This document shows, piece by piece, positions 41,612 to 50,057 of a DNA stretch of 64,000 nt. The position numbers and the translations under genes were made by a program. The notes under the pieces are model-generated. The model ran no database searches. It was given only the letters and a program-made list of their open reading frames with translations, and had not been told where the DNA came from. Origin of the DNA: Isoptericola jiangsuensis (GTDB taxonomy: Bacteria; Actinomycetota; Actinomycetes; Actinomycetales; Cellulomonadaceae); assembly GCF_002563715.1 (NCBI RefSeq), contig NZ_PDJJ01000001.1, positions 2,232,001 through 2,296,000 on the forward strand, read 5' to 3'. Position 1 is the first letter of the stretch, and every line of letters starts with the position of its first letter.

Positions 41612-43756
41612 ATGACCACCACCACCGACACCCCGGCCGCCCGCGCCGAGCGGGTCACGCACTCCTTCGTCGCGGACGTCGAGCTCCCCGGCGGCCAGGG
41701 CACCCTGGCCCTGGTCACGCTGGACAACGGGCTCGACCACACCAAGCCGAGCACGCTGGGTCCCGAGGGCATGGCCGAGCTGACGGGCGTCCTGACGACC
41801 CTGCAGCAGCGCGCCGCGGCCGGCGAGATCGCCGCCGTCGCGATCACGGGCAAGCCGTACTTCCTGGCCGCGGGCGCCGACCTGCTGGGCGTCAGCGCCG
41901 TCGGCTCGCACGAGCAGGCCCTGGAGCTGGGCCGGTCCGGCCACCGCGCCTACGAGCTGCTGCACACGATGGGCGTGCCCACGTTCGCGTTCGTCAACGG
42001 CCTCGCCCTCGGCGGCGGCCTCGAGGTCGCCCTCAACTGCGACTACCGCACCGTCGCGTCCGACGCCGCGGCCCTCGGCCTGCCCGAGACCGGCCTGGGC
42101 CTCGTGCCCGGCTGGGGCGGCGCCTACCTCGTGCCGCGGCTGGTCGGCATCGAGAAGGCCGTCGAGGTCATCCTCACCCGCCCGGCGGCGAACAAGCCGT
42201 ACAAGCCCGCCGAGGCGCTGAGGATCGGCCTCGTGGACGAGCTGTTCGAGCCCGCCGACTTCCTCGAGCGCTCCATCACGTGGGCGGCCGCCGTGCTGCG
42301 CGGGGACGTCGTCCCGGCGCGCCGCGACCTCGACCCCGAGCCCGTGTGGGACGCCGTCGTCGCGGGCACCCGCCAGCAGCTCGACCACCTCGTGGCGGGC
42401 TCGCGCCCGGCGCCGTACCGGGCGCTCGACCTGCTCGCCGCAGCCCGCACCGCGACCCGCGCCGAGGCGTTCGCCGCCGAGGACGAGGCGCTGGCCGACC
42501 TCATCATGTCCGACGAGATGCGCGCGTCCGTGTACGCGTTCGGGCTCACCTCGGCCGGCAAGAAGCCGAAGGGCGCGCCCGCCGCCGACCTCGCCCGCCC
42601 CGTCACCCGGGTCGGGATCGTCGGCGCCGGCCTCATGGCCGCGCAGATCGCGCTGCTCGTCTCGCAGCGCCTCGGCGTGCCCGTGGTCATGCGCGACCTG
42701 GACGCCGAGCGCGTCGAGAAGGGTCTCGGATTCGTCCGGGCCACCACCGAGAAGCTCGTCGGCCGCGGCCGGATGACCCCGGAGGCCGCCGCCCGCATCG
42801 TGGCGAGCGTCTCCGGCACCACCGACGTCACCGAGTTCGCGTCGTGCGACGTGGTGGTCGAGGCCGTCACCGAGGTCATGGGCCTGAAGAAGAAGGTCTT
42901 CGCCGAGCTCGAGGACATCGTCTCGCCGGACACGATCCTCGCGACGAACACCTCGGCGCTGTCGATCACCGAGATGGCCTCCGACCTGCGCCACCCCGAG
43001 CGGGTCGTCGGCGTCCACTTCTTCAACCCGGTCGCCCAGATGCCGCTGGTCGAGGTCGTCCGCGCGGAGAAGACCTCCGACGAGGCCCTCGCCACCGCGT
43101 TCGCGATCACCAAGAAGCTCCGCAAGACGGCGGTGCTCGTGGCCGACCGGCCCGGGTTCGTCGTCAACCGGCTCCTCGTGCTCGTCATGGGCAAGGTCGT
43201 CGAGGCCGTCGAGAACGGCACCTCGGTCGAGGCGGCCGACCGCGCGCTCGCGCCGCTCGGCTTCCCCATGCCGACGTTCGAGCTGTTCGACCTCGTCGGC
43301 CCGGCCGTCGGCCTGCACGTGCTCACCTCGCTGCGCGAGGACCTGGGCGACCGGTTCCCCCGCTCCCCCGGGCTGGAGAAGCTCGTCGCGGACGGCACCC
43401 GCGTGGTGCTCGACGCCCCGGCCCCCGGGATGCACAAGCCGGTCGACCCGGCGATCCAGCAGGTGTTCGGCGAGTCGCTGCCCGTCGGCACCGAGGGCCG
43501 CGCGGGCACCCCGGTGCTCGACGAGGCGGGCGTGCTGGACTCCGTGCTCGCGGCCCTGACGGTCGAGATCGGGCACATGCTCACCGAGCAGGTCGTGGCC
43601 GACCCGTCGCAGATCGACCTGTGCATGATCCTCGGCGCGGGCTGGGGCTTCCACACCGGAGGCATCACGCCGTACCTGGACCGCACGGGGTACTCCGAGC
43701 GCGTCCTCGGCCGGCGCATCCTGCCCGACGGCGTGGCGAACGTCCCCGGGGCCTGA
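41612..43756 (+). CDS. fadB: Multifunctional fatty acid oxidation protein FadB-type
   Basis: A 714-residue fusion. N-terminal enoyl-CoA hydratase domain (residues 20-300): VAITGKPYFLAAGADLLGV (oxyanion-hole) and NGLALGGGLEVALNCDYRTV. NAD-binding 3-hydroxyacyl-CoA dehydrogenase domain from about 330: RVGIVGAGLMAAQIALL, and HFFNPVAQMPLVEVV with catalytic His. The C-terminal dehydrogenase domain includes DRPGFVVNRLL. It runs hydration and oxidation steps of beta-oxidation. The pair with fadA is standard. Confidence 0.93.
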   Translation: MTTTTDTPAARAERVTHSFVADVELPGGQGTLALVTLDNGLDHTKPSTLGPEGMAELTGVLTTLQQRAAAGEIAAVAITGKPYFLAAGADLLGVSAVGSHEQALELGRSGHRAYELLHTMGVPTFAFVNGLALGGGLEVALNCDYRTVASDAAALGLPETGLGLVPGWGGAYLVPRLVGIEKAVEVILTRPAANKPYKPAEALRIGLVDELFEPADFLERSITWAAAVLRGDVVPARRDLDPEPVWDAVVAGTRQQLDHLVAGSRPAPYRALDLLAAARTATRAEAFAAEDEALADLIMSDEMRASVYAFGLTSAGKKPKGAPAADLARPVTRVGIVGAGLMAAQIALLVSQRLGVPVVMRDLDAERVEKGLGFVRATTEKLVGRGRMTPEAAARIVASVSGTTDVTEFASCDVVVEAVTEVMGLKKKVFAELEDIVSPDTILATNTSALSITEMASDLRHPERVVGVHFFNPVAQMPLVEVVRAEKTSDEALATAFAITKKLRKTAVLVADRPGFVVNRLLVLVMGKVVEAVENGTSVEAADRALAPLGFPMPTFELFDLVGPAVGLHVLTSLREDLGDRFPRSPGLEKLVADGTRVVLDAPAPGMHKPVDPAIQQVFGESLPVGTEGRAGTPVLDEAGVLDSVLAALTVEIGHMLTEQVVADPSQIDLCMILGAGWGFHTGGITPYLDRTGYSERVLGRRILPDGVANVPGA

Positions 43757-43846
43757 TCGCCCGATCACCCCGACCCTCCTCGCGGTCACCTGACACGACC
43801 TCCGCGGAGTCACCACCGGTGGCCCGGTCCCGCCGGCGGTTTCCAG

Positions 43847-45290
43847 GGGTCCTCGCAACACCTGATGGTTATGTGGCCGTCAGTAGACCACGCAGACGCT
43901 CGGCTGGGGTATCCCAGTCGAGCGTCTTGCGTGGTCGGCCGTTGAGTTCCTGGGCGACGTGTTCGAGGTCTTCGGGCCCGTAGGCCCGCAGGTCGGTGCC
44001 CTTGGGGAAGTACTGACGCAGCAGACCGTTGGTGTTCTCGTTCGATCCGCGCTGCCAGGGCGAGTGCGGGTCGCAGAAGTAGACCGGCACGTTCGTGGCC
44101 ATCGTGAACTGGCGATGGGCGGCCATCTCGCTGCCCTGGTCCCAGGTCAGCGAGCCACGCAGGTGCGCGGGCAGGGTCCCGATCAGCGGGACCAGAACGT
44201 CGCGGACCTCCTCGGCGGTGTGTCCACCGGGCAGGTGTCCCAGGAGCACGTAGCGGGTGGTGCGTTCCACCAGGGTCACGATCGCGGACTGCGAGGCGGT
44301 ACCCACGATCAGGTCACCTTCCCAGTGGCCGGGCACGGCCCGGTCGGCGACCTGGGCCGGTCGTTCGGAGATCATCACCATCTCGTCGGCGAACCGGGGC
44401 GTGCGCTGCTCCGCGCTACGGCGCGGCTTGCGGCGGGTGCGTCCGGTGCGCAGCGCGGCCGCGACCTCACGACGCAGCCCGCCGCGGGCCTGGACGTAGA
44501 GCGCCTGGTAGATCGTCTCGGTACTCACCCGCATGCTCTCGTCGTTCGGATACTCCTTGACCAGAGCGTGACAGATCTGTTCGGGCGACCACCGCACCGC
44601 GAGCTTGGCGGTCACGTACTGGCGCAGCGGACCATTCACGGCGAGCTTGGCCCGCTTGGGGCGCGCCCGAGACGCCACCCAGGACCGCTGGGCCGCATGG
44701 GGTCGGTAGACCCCGCCGGCCGACCGGGCGTCGATCTCACGCTTGATCGTCGAGGCCGGGCGCCCCAACGCCCGCCCGATCGCCCGCAACGAGGCGCCCT
44801 CACGGCGCAGGTCAGCGATCTGCTCCCGCTCCGCCAACGTCAAGAACCGTGGATCCAGCTCGGCCTCCAGCGCAGCGAGCGAGGGCGTGATGGCCACTTC
44901 CACATGAGTCGTCACGCCCGTGGTGTAGTCCACCCGGCGACCATCCGGGTAGATGCGAGCCCCGCGAGCCTTCCGTACCCCGGCGTCCCAGTCCAGCGCG
45001 GTACGCACGTTGACCCCGACCTGCTGCGCGGCCCGCCGCCGGGACATACCCGTGCGGCGAAGCTGTTCGTACTCGACCCTGCGCGGATGCGGGCCACGCC
45101 CACCCTGCCCCTCAGAACGCCGACCAGCCTTGCGCACCCACCCGGCAGCCGTATGCCTGTTCACCCCGACCACGCGCGCCGCGATCGTCGCACTCGCTAC
45201 CTCGTCGAAGACCTCGAAGAACCGCGCCCTGAGCTCTGGTGAAACCACGATCCCCGCAACCCCCTGAAATCCAGGGTGTTGCGGGGATCG
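43847..45290 (-). mobile_element. IS30-family insertion sequence
   Basis: About 1.44 kb with one transposase. The ends are imperfect inverted repeats: left GGTCCTCGCAACACCTG and right (minus strand) GATCCCCGCAACACCCTG. The right end also folds with the sequence just inside it (45248-45290). It lies between fadB and a coiled-coil gene and seems to interrupt neither. A short target duplication could not be fixed by eye. Confidence 0.75.
43869..45248 (-). CDS. IS30-family transposase
   Basis: A 459-residue transposase. N-terminal helix-turn-helix segments include SRRRAAQQVGVNVRTALDWD (about 68-87) and RREGASLRAIGRALGRPAST (about 148-167), the latter the IS30 HTH. The DDE core has HWEGDLIVG (about 308), LTWDQGSEMAAH (about 364) and SNENTNGLLRQYFPKGTD (about 402). 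It is complete and may be active. GTG start at 45248. Confidence 0.93.
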   Translation of the reverse strand: MVSPELRARFFEVFDEVASATIAARVVGVNRHTAAGWVRKAGRRSEGQGGRGPHPRRVEYEQLRRTGMSRRRAAQQVGVNVRTALDWDAGVRKARGARIYPDGRRVDYTTGVTTHVEVAITPSLAALEAELDPRFLTLAEREQIADLRREGASLRAIGRALGRPASTIKREIDARSAGGVYRPHAAQRSWVASRARPKRAKLAVNGPLRQYVTAKLAVRWSPEQICHALVKEYPNDESMRVSTETIYQALYVQARGGLRREVAAALRTGRTRRKPRRSAEQRTPRFADEMVMISERPAQVADRAVPGHWEGDLIVGTASQSAIVTLVERTTRYVLLGHLPGGHTAEEVRDVLVPLIGTLPAHLRGSLTWDQGSEMAAHRQFTMATNVPVYFCDPHSPWQRGSNENTNGLLRQYFPKGTDLRAYGPEDLEHVAQELNGRPRKTLDWDTPAERLRGLLTAT

Positions 45291-45349
45291 CTAGAACCGG
45301 CCGCCCAGGGACCGGGCCACCGGCGCGTCATCGGCGGCTACCCGTCGGG

Positions 45350-46291
45350 CTACCCGTCGCCCAGGTCCCGGACGAGACCCGCGGCCTCGTCGCGGCGTCG
45401 GACGGCGTCCGCGAGCGTGCGCTCGGCACGACGGCGCGCCCGCTCGGCGCCGCGCCGCGCGGCACCGGCCGCCGCGACCTCGTCCTCCAGCACCGCGAGC
45501 CGGTGCCGCAGCGCGGTGCGCTCCGCGTCCAGGCGCCGGGCGACGTCGTCGAGCCGGGCGACCTCCTCGTGAGCGACGACGCGGTCGCGCTCCCCCGCGG
45601 CGACGTCGTCCTCGGCGTCCGCGAGCGCCTGCCGGGCCTCGGCCCGGGCGCGCTCGGCCAGGGGCCCGGCATCCTCCTGCGACCCCCTCGGGGCAGACCC
45701 CTCGTCGCCGCCGGCCGTCGCCGCCGGACCGGGGACGGCGCGCAGGTGCCGTGGCCGGTCGTCCTGGACGGGGGCGATACCCAGCTCGTCGGGCAGGGCG
45801 ACGGCGGACGCGGCGTCGGCCCGGTCCACCCCGGTGGCGCGCAGGGCGCCGACGAGCAGGCCGCTGCGGACCGCGCGTCCCGCGTCGTCGTCGATCATCG
45901 CGGCGGTGAGCGTGGACTCGACCTGCCCGGACACGGCTGCGGAAACGGCGACCCCCGCGTCGGCGGCGAGGTCGCGGGCGCGGGCCGTCACCGCCGCCGT
46001 GAGGCGCCGCCGCTGCGCGGCGAGCGCGCGCAGCCGGGGGCCGTCGAGGTCGGACTGCGCGTCGCGAAGCGACGCCCCCAGTGCCACGACCTGCTCCACG
46101 AGGTCCGGCTCGGCGCGCACGAGCAGGTTGACCACCCAGGCCGCGGTGGACGGCTTGCGCAGCGCCTTCACCCGCCGGGCGAGGTCCTCGTCGCCCGCCC
46201 GCAGGTCGCGTGCCCGCGCGTCCCGGGCGGCGATCATCTCGCCCGGCCCGAGCGCGTACAGCTCGGCGGCGACCTGCGGCAGTGTCGGCAC
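45350..46291 (-). CDS. Coiled-coil hypothetical protein
   Basis: A 313-residue protein. N-terminal part (about 1-160) is helical and conserved-looking (KALRKPSTAAWVVNLLVRAE). From about 205 to the end is a highly charged Ala/Arg/Glu coiled coil (RARAEARQALADAEDDVAAG). I do not recognise a named domain; similar proteins are annotated only as hypothetical. GTG at 46291 is used; an upstream GTG at 46300 is possible. The IS30 end is only 59 bases beyond its stop, with no sign of truncation. Confidence 0.72.
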   Translation of the reverse strand: MPTLPQVAAELYALGPGEMIAARDARARDLRAGDEDLARRVKALRKPSTAAWVVNLLVRAEPDLVEQVVALGASLRDAQSDLDGPRLRALAAQRRRLTAAVTARARDLAADAGVAVSAAVSGQVESTLTAAMIDDDAGRAVRSGLLVGALRATGVDRADAASAVALPDELGIAPVQDDRPRHLRAVPGPAATAGGDEGSAPRGSQEDAGPLAERARAEARQALADAEDDVAAGERDRVVAHEEVARLDDVARRLDAERTALRHRLAVLEDEVAAAGAARRGAERARRRAERTLADAVRRRDEAAGLVRDLGDG

Positions 46292-46353
46292 GCTCCCCAC
46301 TATCCGGGTGGTCCCGCGGGCCGCAACCGAGGGGCCGCACCGGGCCGGCGCCG

Positions 46354-47037
46354 CTACGGCTGGGCGGGCAGGACGCGCCAGTGCCCCTCGGCGGCGAGCG
46401 CGATCACCTCGCGCGCCGTGGGGGCGTGCACGTCGGGTCGCGCGCCGCCGGTCCAGGTGCGCCCGTGCGACACCCAGCCGGTGCGGGTGCGCGCGGCCCG
46501 GCCGGCCGCGACGTCGGTGTGCGCGGCGTCGCCGATCATCCAGACCCGGCGCCGGTCGGCGTCCGCGGCGTCCAGGCGTTCCAGCGCGATGTCGATCAGC
46601 CGCGGGTCGGGCTTCTCCACGCCCTCCTCGCCGGACACGACGACGGCGTCGACGTGGCCGGCCAGCCCGCAGCGCTCGATCTTGCCGCGCTGCTGGTGCG
46701 AGACCCCGTTGGTGACGACCGCGACGCGGTGGCCCGCGCCGCGCAGGACGTCGAGGGTGTCGAGCACGCCGTCGTAGACGCGCACGTGGTCGCGGATGCC
46801 CGTCCGGAACTCCTCGACGACGGCGTCGAGGTCGGCCGTGCCGGTGTCGCGGCCCAGCCGGTCCACGATGACGCGGGCGACGTCCCGCTTGGGGGCGAAC
46901 CCGCCGCCGTCGGCCGCGACGATCGCGGCGAGGTCGTCGTCGGTCGCGCCGGCCTCCGCGACCGCGGCGGCGGCCCAGGCGGCGAAGGCCGCGTCGCGGG
47001 AGACGAGGGTGTTGTCGAGGTCGAGCAGCCAGATCAC
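46354..47037 (-). CDS. HAD-family hydrolase (phosphatase)
   Basis: A 227-residue HAD protein. Motif I LLDLDNTLV (Asp nucleophile, about 6), motif II VVTNGVS (about 108), motif III EKPDPR (about 140), motif IV MIGDAAHTDVAAG (about 165). The helical cap in residues 15-75 marks subclass I (phosphoglycolate-phosphatase-like). Substrate unknown. GTG start at 47037. Confidence 0.88.
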   Translation of the reverse strand: MIWLLDLDNTLVSRDAAFAAWAAAAVAEAGATDDDLAAIVAADGGGFAPKRDVARVIVDRLGRDTGTADLDAVVEEFRTGIRDHVRVYDGVLDTLDVLRGAGHRVAVVTNGVSHQQRGKIERCGLAGHVDAVVVSGEEGVEKPDPRLIDIALERLDAADADRRRVWMIGDAAHTDVAAGRAARTRTGWVSHGRTWTGGARPDVHAPTAREVIALAAEGHWRVLPAQP

Positions 47038-47057
47038 CGGAGCAGGCTACCCGCCGC

Positions 47058-47903
47058 TCACCCGGTCGTGGCCGGGCGTCCCACGGCGCCGGGGGCCAGG
47101 TGGCCGGGCGGCGCGGCGTCGCGCTCGCCGAGGGCGTCCAGCACCCAGGGCACGAGCGCACGGGCCGTGCGCCGGTAGCCGAGCGCGCTCGGGTGGAACC
47201 GGTCGAGCGCGAACGCCTCGTCGGGGCGGTCGACGAAGAACGTCCCGACCGCCTCGGCGAGCGACACGGCGTGCGCGCCCGCCCGCCGGGCGGCGACCGA
47301 CTGCGCGGCGGCGAGCTGGCGCGACGCGCGCGCCCCCAGCGCGCGCAGCGGCTGCGGCACGGGTCGCAGCGCGCCCAGGTCGGGGCACGTGCCCACCACG
47401 ACGGCGCTGCCGAGGCCGTGCAACCGGTCGATCACCTCGACCAGGTGGCGGGTGGACGTCGCGACCGGGACGCGGTGGGTGACGTCGTTGCCGCCCACCA
47501 CGACCACGGTGACGTCCGGCCGGTAGCCGGGCGGCAGCACGTCGAGCTGCGCGCCGACCATCGACGTCTCCGCGCCGACCACGGCACCGACCCGCAGCCG
47601 CACGGGCCGGCGCAGCCGCTTCGCGACCCCGCGGGCGACGCGCCCGCCGAGGGTGTCGCGGCGGTGCTCGGCGCCGAGCCCCGCGGCGATCGAGTCGCCG
47701 AGCAGGAGCAGGTCGACCGGCTCGCCGCCGAGCTTGCGGCGCCACACGCGGTCGGCGTCCGGGGCGACCTCCCCGAGGGCCTTGCCGATGCGGCGGCGTG
47801 CCACGGCCGCCTGGCGGCGCAGCAGGGCGAGCGCGAGCACGGCCGCCGCGGCGGCGGCGGACGCTGCGGCGAGCGTGAGCAGGGCGGCACGGACGGGGGT
47901 CAC
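47058..47903 (-). CDS. SGNH/GDSL-family hydrolase, membrane-anchored
   Basis: A 281-residue protein. One N-terminal hydrophobic helix (residues 6-28) acts as signal or anchor. The SGNH blocks are LLLLGDSIAAGLG (catalytic Ser, about 68), VVVVGGNDVTHR (block III Asn, about 138) and DRFHPSALGYRRTA (Asp/His, about 240). It is probably an extracellular esterase or lipase. GTG at 47903 is preferred; a longer start would add a non-hydrophobic tail before the signal. Confidence 0.87.
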   Translation of the reverse strand: MTPVRAALLTLAAASAAAAAAVLALALLRRQAAVARRRIGKALGEVAPDADRVWRRKLGGEPVDLLLLGDSIAAGLGAEHRRDTLGGRVARGVAKRLRRPVRLRVGAVVGAETSMVGAQLDVLPPGYRPDVTVVVVGGNDVTHRVPVATSTRHLVEVIDRLHGLGSAVVVGTCPDLGALRPVPQPLRALGARASRQLAAAQSVAARRAGAHAVSLAEAVGTFFVDRPDEAFALDRFHPSALGYRRTARALVPWVLDALGERDAAPPGHLAPGAVGRPATTG

Positions 47904-48021
47904 CCCTGAGTTGAAGCACGCCCGCCTGAACGGACGGTGACCGGCGGGTGGCGTCGTGACGACGGCCACAGGTGCGGCGGTTCACCGCGCGCCCCGGGCG
48001 GGCGGCCCCCATGATGCGTGC

Positions 48022-49122
48022 ATGACGGAGCCACGCACGATGGGTGTCGAGGAGGAGTTCCTCCTGGTCGGACCGGACGGGTCTCCGGTGGCGAAGGCCG
48101 CCGAGGCGCTGGAGGCGAGCGGGAACGACGGCCGGTCCACGGGGACGGGAGCCCTGGAACCGGAGTTCATGGAAGAGCAGCTGGAGACGGCGACGCACCC
48201 ACGGGCGTCCCTGGAGGACCTGGCGCGCGAGATCCGGGAGGGCAGGGCCCGGGCGCAGAAGGCGGGCGACGTGGTCGACGCGCGAGCGGTCGCGCTGGCG
48301 ACGTCGCCGATCCGGTTCACGGGCACGACGGTGTCGCGGCTGCGGTACCTGCAGGCGCGGGAGTTCTTCGGGATCACGGCGCGCGAGCAGCTCACGAGCG
48401 GGTGCCACGTGCACGTCGCGGTCGCGGACGACGACGAGGGCGTGGCGGTGCTGGACCGGGTGGGTCCGTGGCTGTCTGTCCTGACGGCGCTGAGCACGAA
48501 CTCGCCGTTCTGGCAGGGCGAGGACACCGACTACGCGAGCTTCCGCTCGCAGGTGTGGGCGCGCTGGCCCACGTCGGGGCCGACGCGACCGTTCGGCACC
48601 CCGGCGGAGTACCACGCGGCCGTCGAGGCGCTGGTGGCGACGGGCACGATCCTGGACCAGAACATGGTCTACTTCGACGCCCGGCTGTCGCCCCGCTACC
48701 CGACGGTCGAGATCCGGGTCGCGGACGTCTGCCTCGACCCGGACACGGCGACGCTGCTGGCGGCGCTGGCGCGCGGGCTGGTGGAGACGTCCGCGCGCGC
48801 GGCGGCCGACGGGGCTCCACCGCCGCCGTCGCACCCCGAGCTGCTGCGCACGGCGTCCTGGCGGGCCGGGCGCTCCGGCCTGGCCGGCGAGCTGGTGTCC
48901 CCGCTCACGTGGCGTCCCGCGGGAGCGCACGACGTCGTCGGGCAGCTCGTGGCGCACGTCCGCGACGCCCTGGTGGACGCGGGCGACCTCGACGCCGTCA
49001 CCGACCTGCTCGGTCGGCTGTGGTCGACCGGCGGCGGCGCGGCGCAGCAGCGCGCCTGGTACGCCGAGTCGGGCGACCTGCACCGCGTGGTGGAGCGCGC
49101 CGTCGAGGTGACGCACTCCTGA
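48022..49122 (+). CDS. Glutamate-cysteine ligase-like enzyme (YbdK/GCS2 family)
   Basis: A 366-residue enzyme. TMGVEEEFLLVGPDGSPV is the N-terminal GCS2 motif. GCHVHVAVADDDEGVAVLDR (about 129-148) and LSTNSPFWQGEDTDYASFRS (about 160-179) match YbdK. It has weak gamma-glutamyl-cysteine ligase activity in E. coli; in actinomycetes relatives include EgtA of ergothioneine synthesis. No egtBCD genes are nearby, so the role is open. The ATG at 48022 is supported by family length. Confidence 0.87.
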   Translation: MTEPRTMGVEEEFLLVGPDGSPVAKAAEALEASGNDGRSTGTGALEPEFMEEQLETATHPRASLEDLAREIREGRARAQKAGDVVDARAVALATSPIRFTGTTVSRLRYLQAREFFGITAREQLTSGCHVHVAVADDDEGVAVLDRVGPWLSVLTALSTNSPFWQGEDTDYASFRSQVWARWPTSGPTRPFGTPAEYHAAVEALVATGTILDQNMVYFDARLSPRYPTVEIRVADVCLDPDTATLLAALARGLVETSARAAADGAPPPPSHPELLRTASWRAGRSGLAGELVSPLTWRPAGAHDVVGQLVAHVRDALVDAGDLDAVTDLLGRLWSTGGGAAQQRAWYAESGDLHRVVERAVEVTHS

Positions 49123-49135
49123 CGCCCCGCGGGAA

Positions 49136-49188
49136 CGACGACGGCCCTGCCGCCGCCCGGTCGGGGAGGCGGCAGGGCCGCGTCGTCG
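49136..49188. terminator. Bidirectional terminator
   Basis: CGACGACGGCCCTGCCGCC pairs with GGCGGCAGGGCCGCGTCGTCG (one bulge) between two convergent genes. The stem has about 18 pairs, without a T run. Confidence 0.75.
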
Positions 49189-49192
49189 GTGC

Positions 49193-50056
49193 TCAGTAGG
49201 TGGCCAGGCCGCGGGCGCGGAACACGTCGCGCACGGCCTCGGTGGCCTCGGGCGTCGGGGGCTCGGTGTCGCCCAGCTCGTAGGTGCGCCCCAGCTCGGC
49301 CCACTTGTCCCGCGCCATCTGGTGGAACGGCAGCACCTCGACCCGCTCGACGGTGCCGGGGCGGACGGCCTCGATCGCGGCGACGTGGTCGGCGACCCGC
49401 GCGACGTTCCCCGGGTCGTCCGTCAGGCCCGGCACGAGGACGAACCGCACCCACACGGCCACGCCGCGCTCGGCGAGCCTGCGTCCGAACGCGAGCGTCG
49501 GGGCGAGGGAGCGCCCGGTGACCCGCTGGTAGGTCTCCTCGTCGCCGGCCTTGACGTCGAGCAGCACCAGGTCGGTGTCGTCGAGCATGGCGTCGGTCGC
49601 GTTCGCGCCGAGGAAGCCCGAGGTGTCGAGGCAGGTGTGCACCCCGAGCTCCTTCGCGCCGCGCAGGACGCGCGCCGCGAACGCGGGCTGCATGAGCACC
49701 TCGCCGCCCGACAGGGTGAGCCCGCCGCCGGTGGCGGCGAACACCCCGCGGTAGCGCGCGACGCGGGCCAGCAGGTCCTCGGCGAGCACCGCTCCCCCGT
49801 CCTTCATCGCGAGGGTGTCGGGGTTGTGGCAGTACAGGCACCGCAGGGGGCACCCGGCGAGGAACACCGTCATGCGGGTGCCGGGGCCGTCGACGGCCGT
49901 GACGAGCTCCCAGGAGTGCACCGAGCCGAGCTCGCCCGACCGCATCAGGGCGAGGCGGTCGGAGCGCTCGACCTCGGTGGTGTCCAGACCCCGCAGGCCT
50001 GCGCCGGCCCGGCGGCGGGCGGAGGGGGGATCCAGCAGCACCGGGCCGGCGGTCAT
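49193..50056 (-). CDS. pflA: Pyruvate formate-lyase activating enzyme
   Basis: A 287-residue radical SAM enzyme. AGCPLRCLYCHNPDT (about residue 68) has the CxxxCxxC cluster motif. GGLTLSGGEVLMQP (about 109) and DLVLLDVKAGDEETYQRVTG (about 155-174) complete the family set. It makes the glycyl radical on PflB using SAM. An N-terminal tail of about 40 residues is longer than in E. coli. It starts just after pflB's stop, so it is co-transcribed. Confidence 0.93.
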   Translation of the reverse strand: MTAGPVLLDPPSARRRAGAGLRGLDTTEVERSDRLALMRSGELGSVHSWELVTAVDGPGTRMTVFLAGCPLRCLYCHNPDTLAMKDGGAVLAEDLLARVARYRGVFAATGGGLTLSGGEVLMQPAFAARVLRGAKELGVHTCLDTSGFLGANATDAMLDDTDLVLLDVKAGDEETYQRVTGRSLAPTLAFGRRLAERGVAVWVRFVLVPGLTDDPGNVARVADHVAAIEAVRPGTVERVEVLPFHQMARDKWAELGRTYELGDTEPPTPEATEAVRDVFRARGLATY

Positions 50057-50057
50057 C

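Noticed and set aside
40223..43861. Over 1200-codon open frames on both strands across fadA and fadB
   Set aside because: Antisense and out-of-frame shadows caused by high GC; the fadA/fadB frames carry all catalytic motifs.
43757..45349. IS30 insertion as disruption of a gene
   Set aside because: Both neighbours (fadB and the coiled-coil gene) have complete ends, so no broken gene can be shown.
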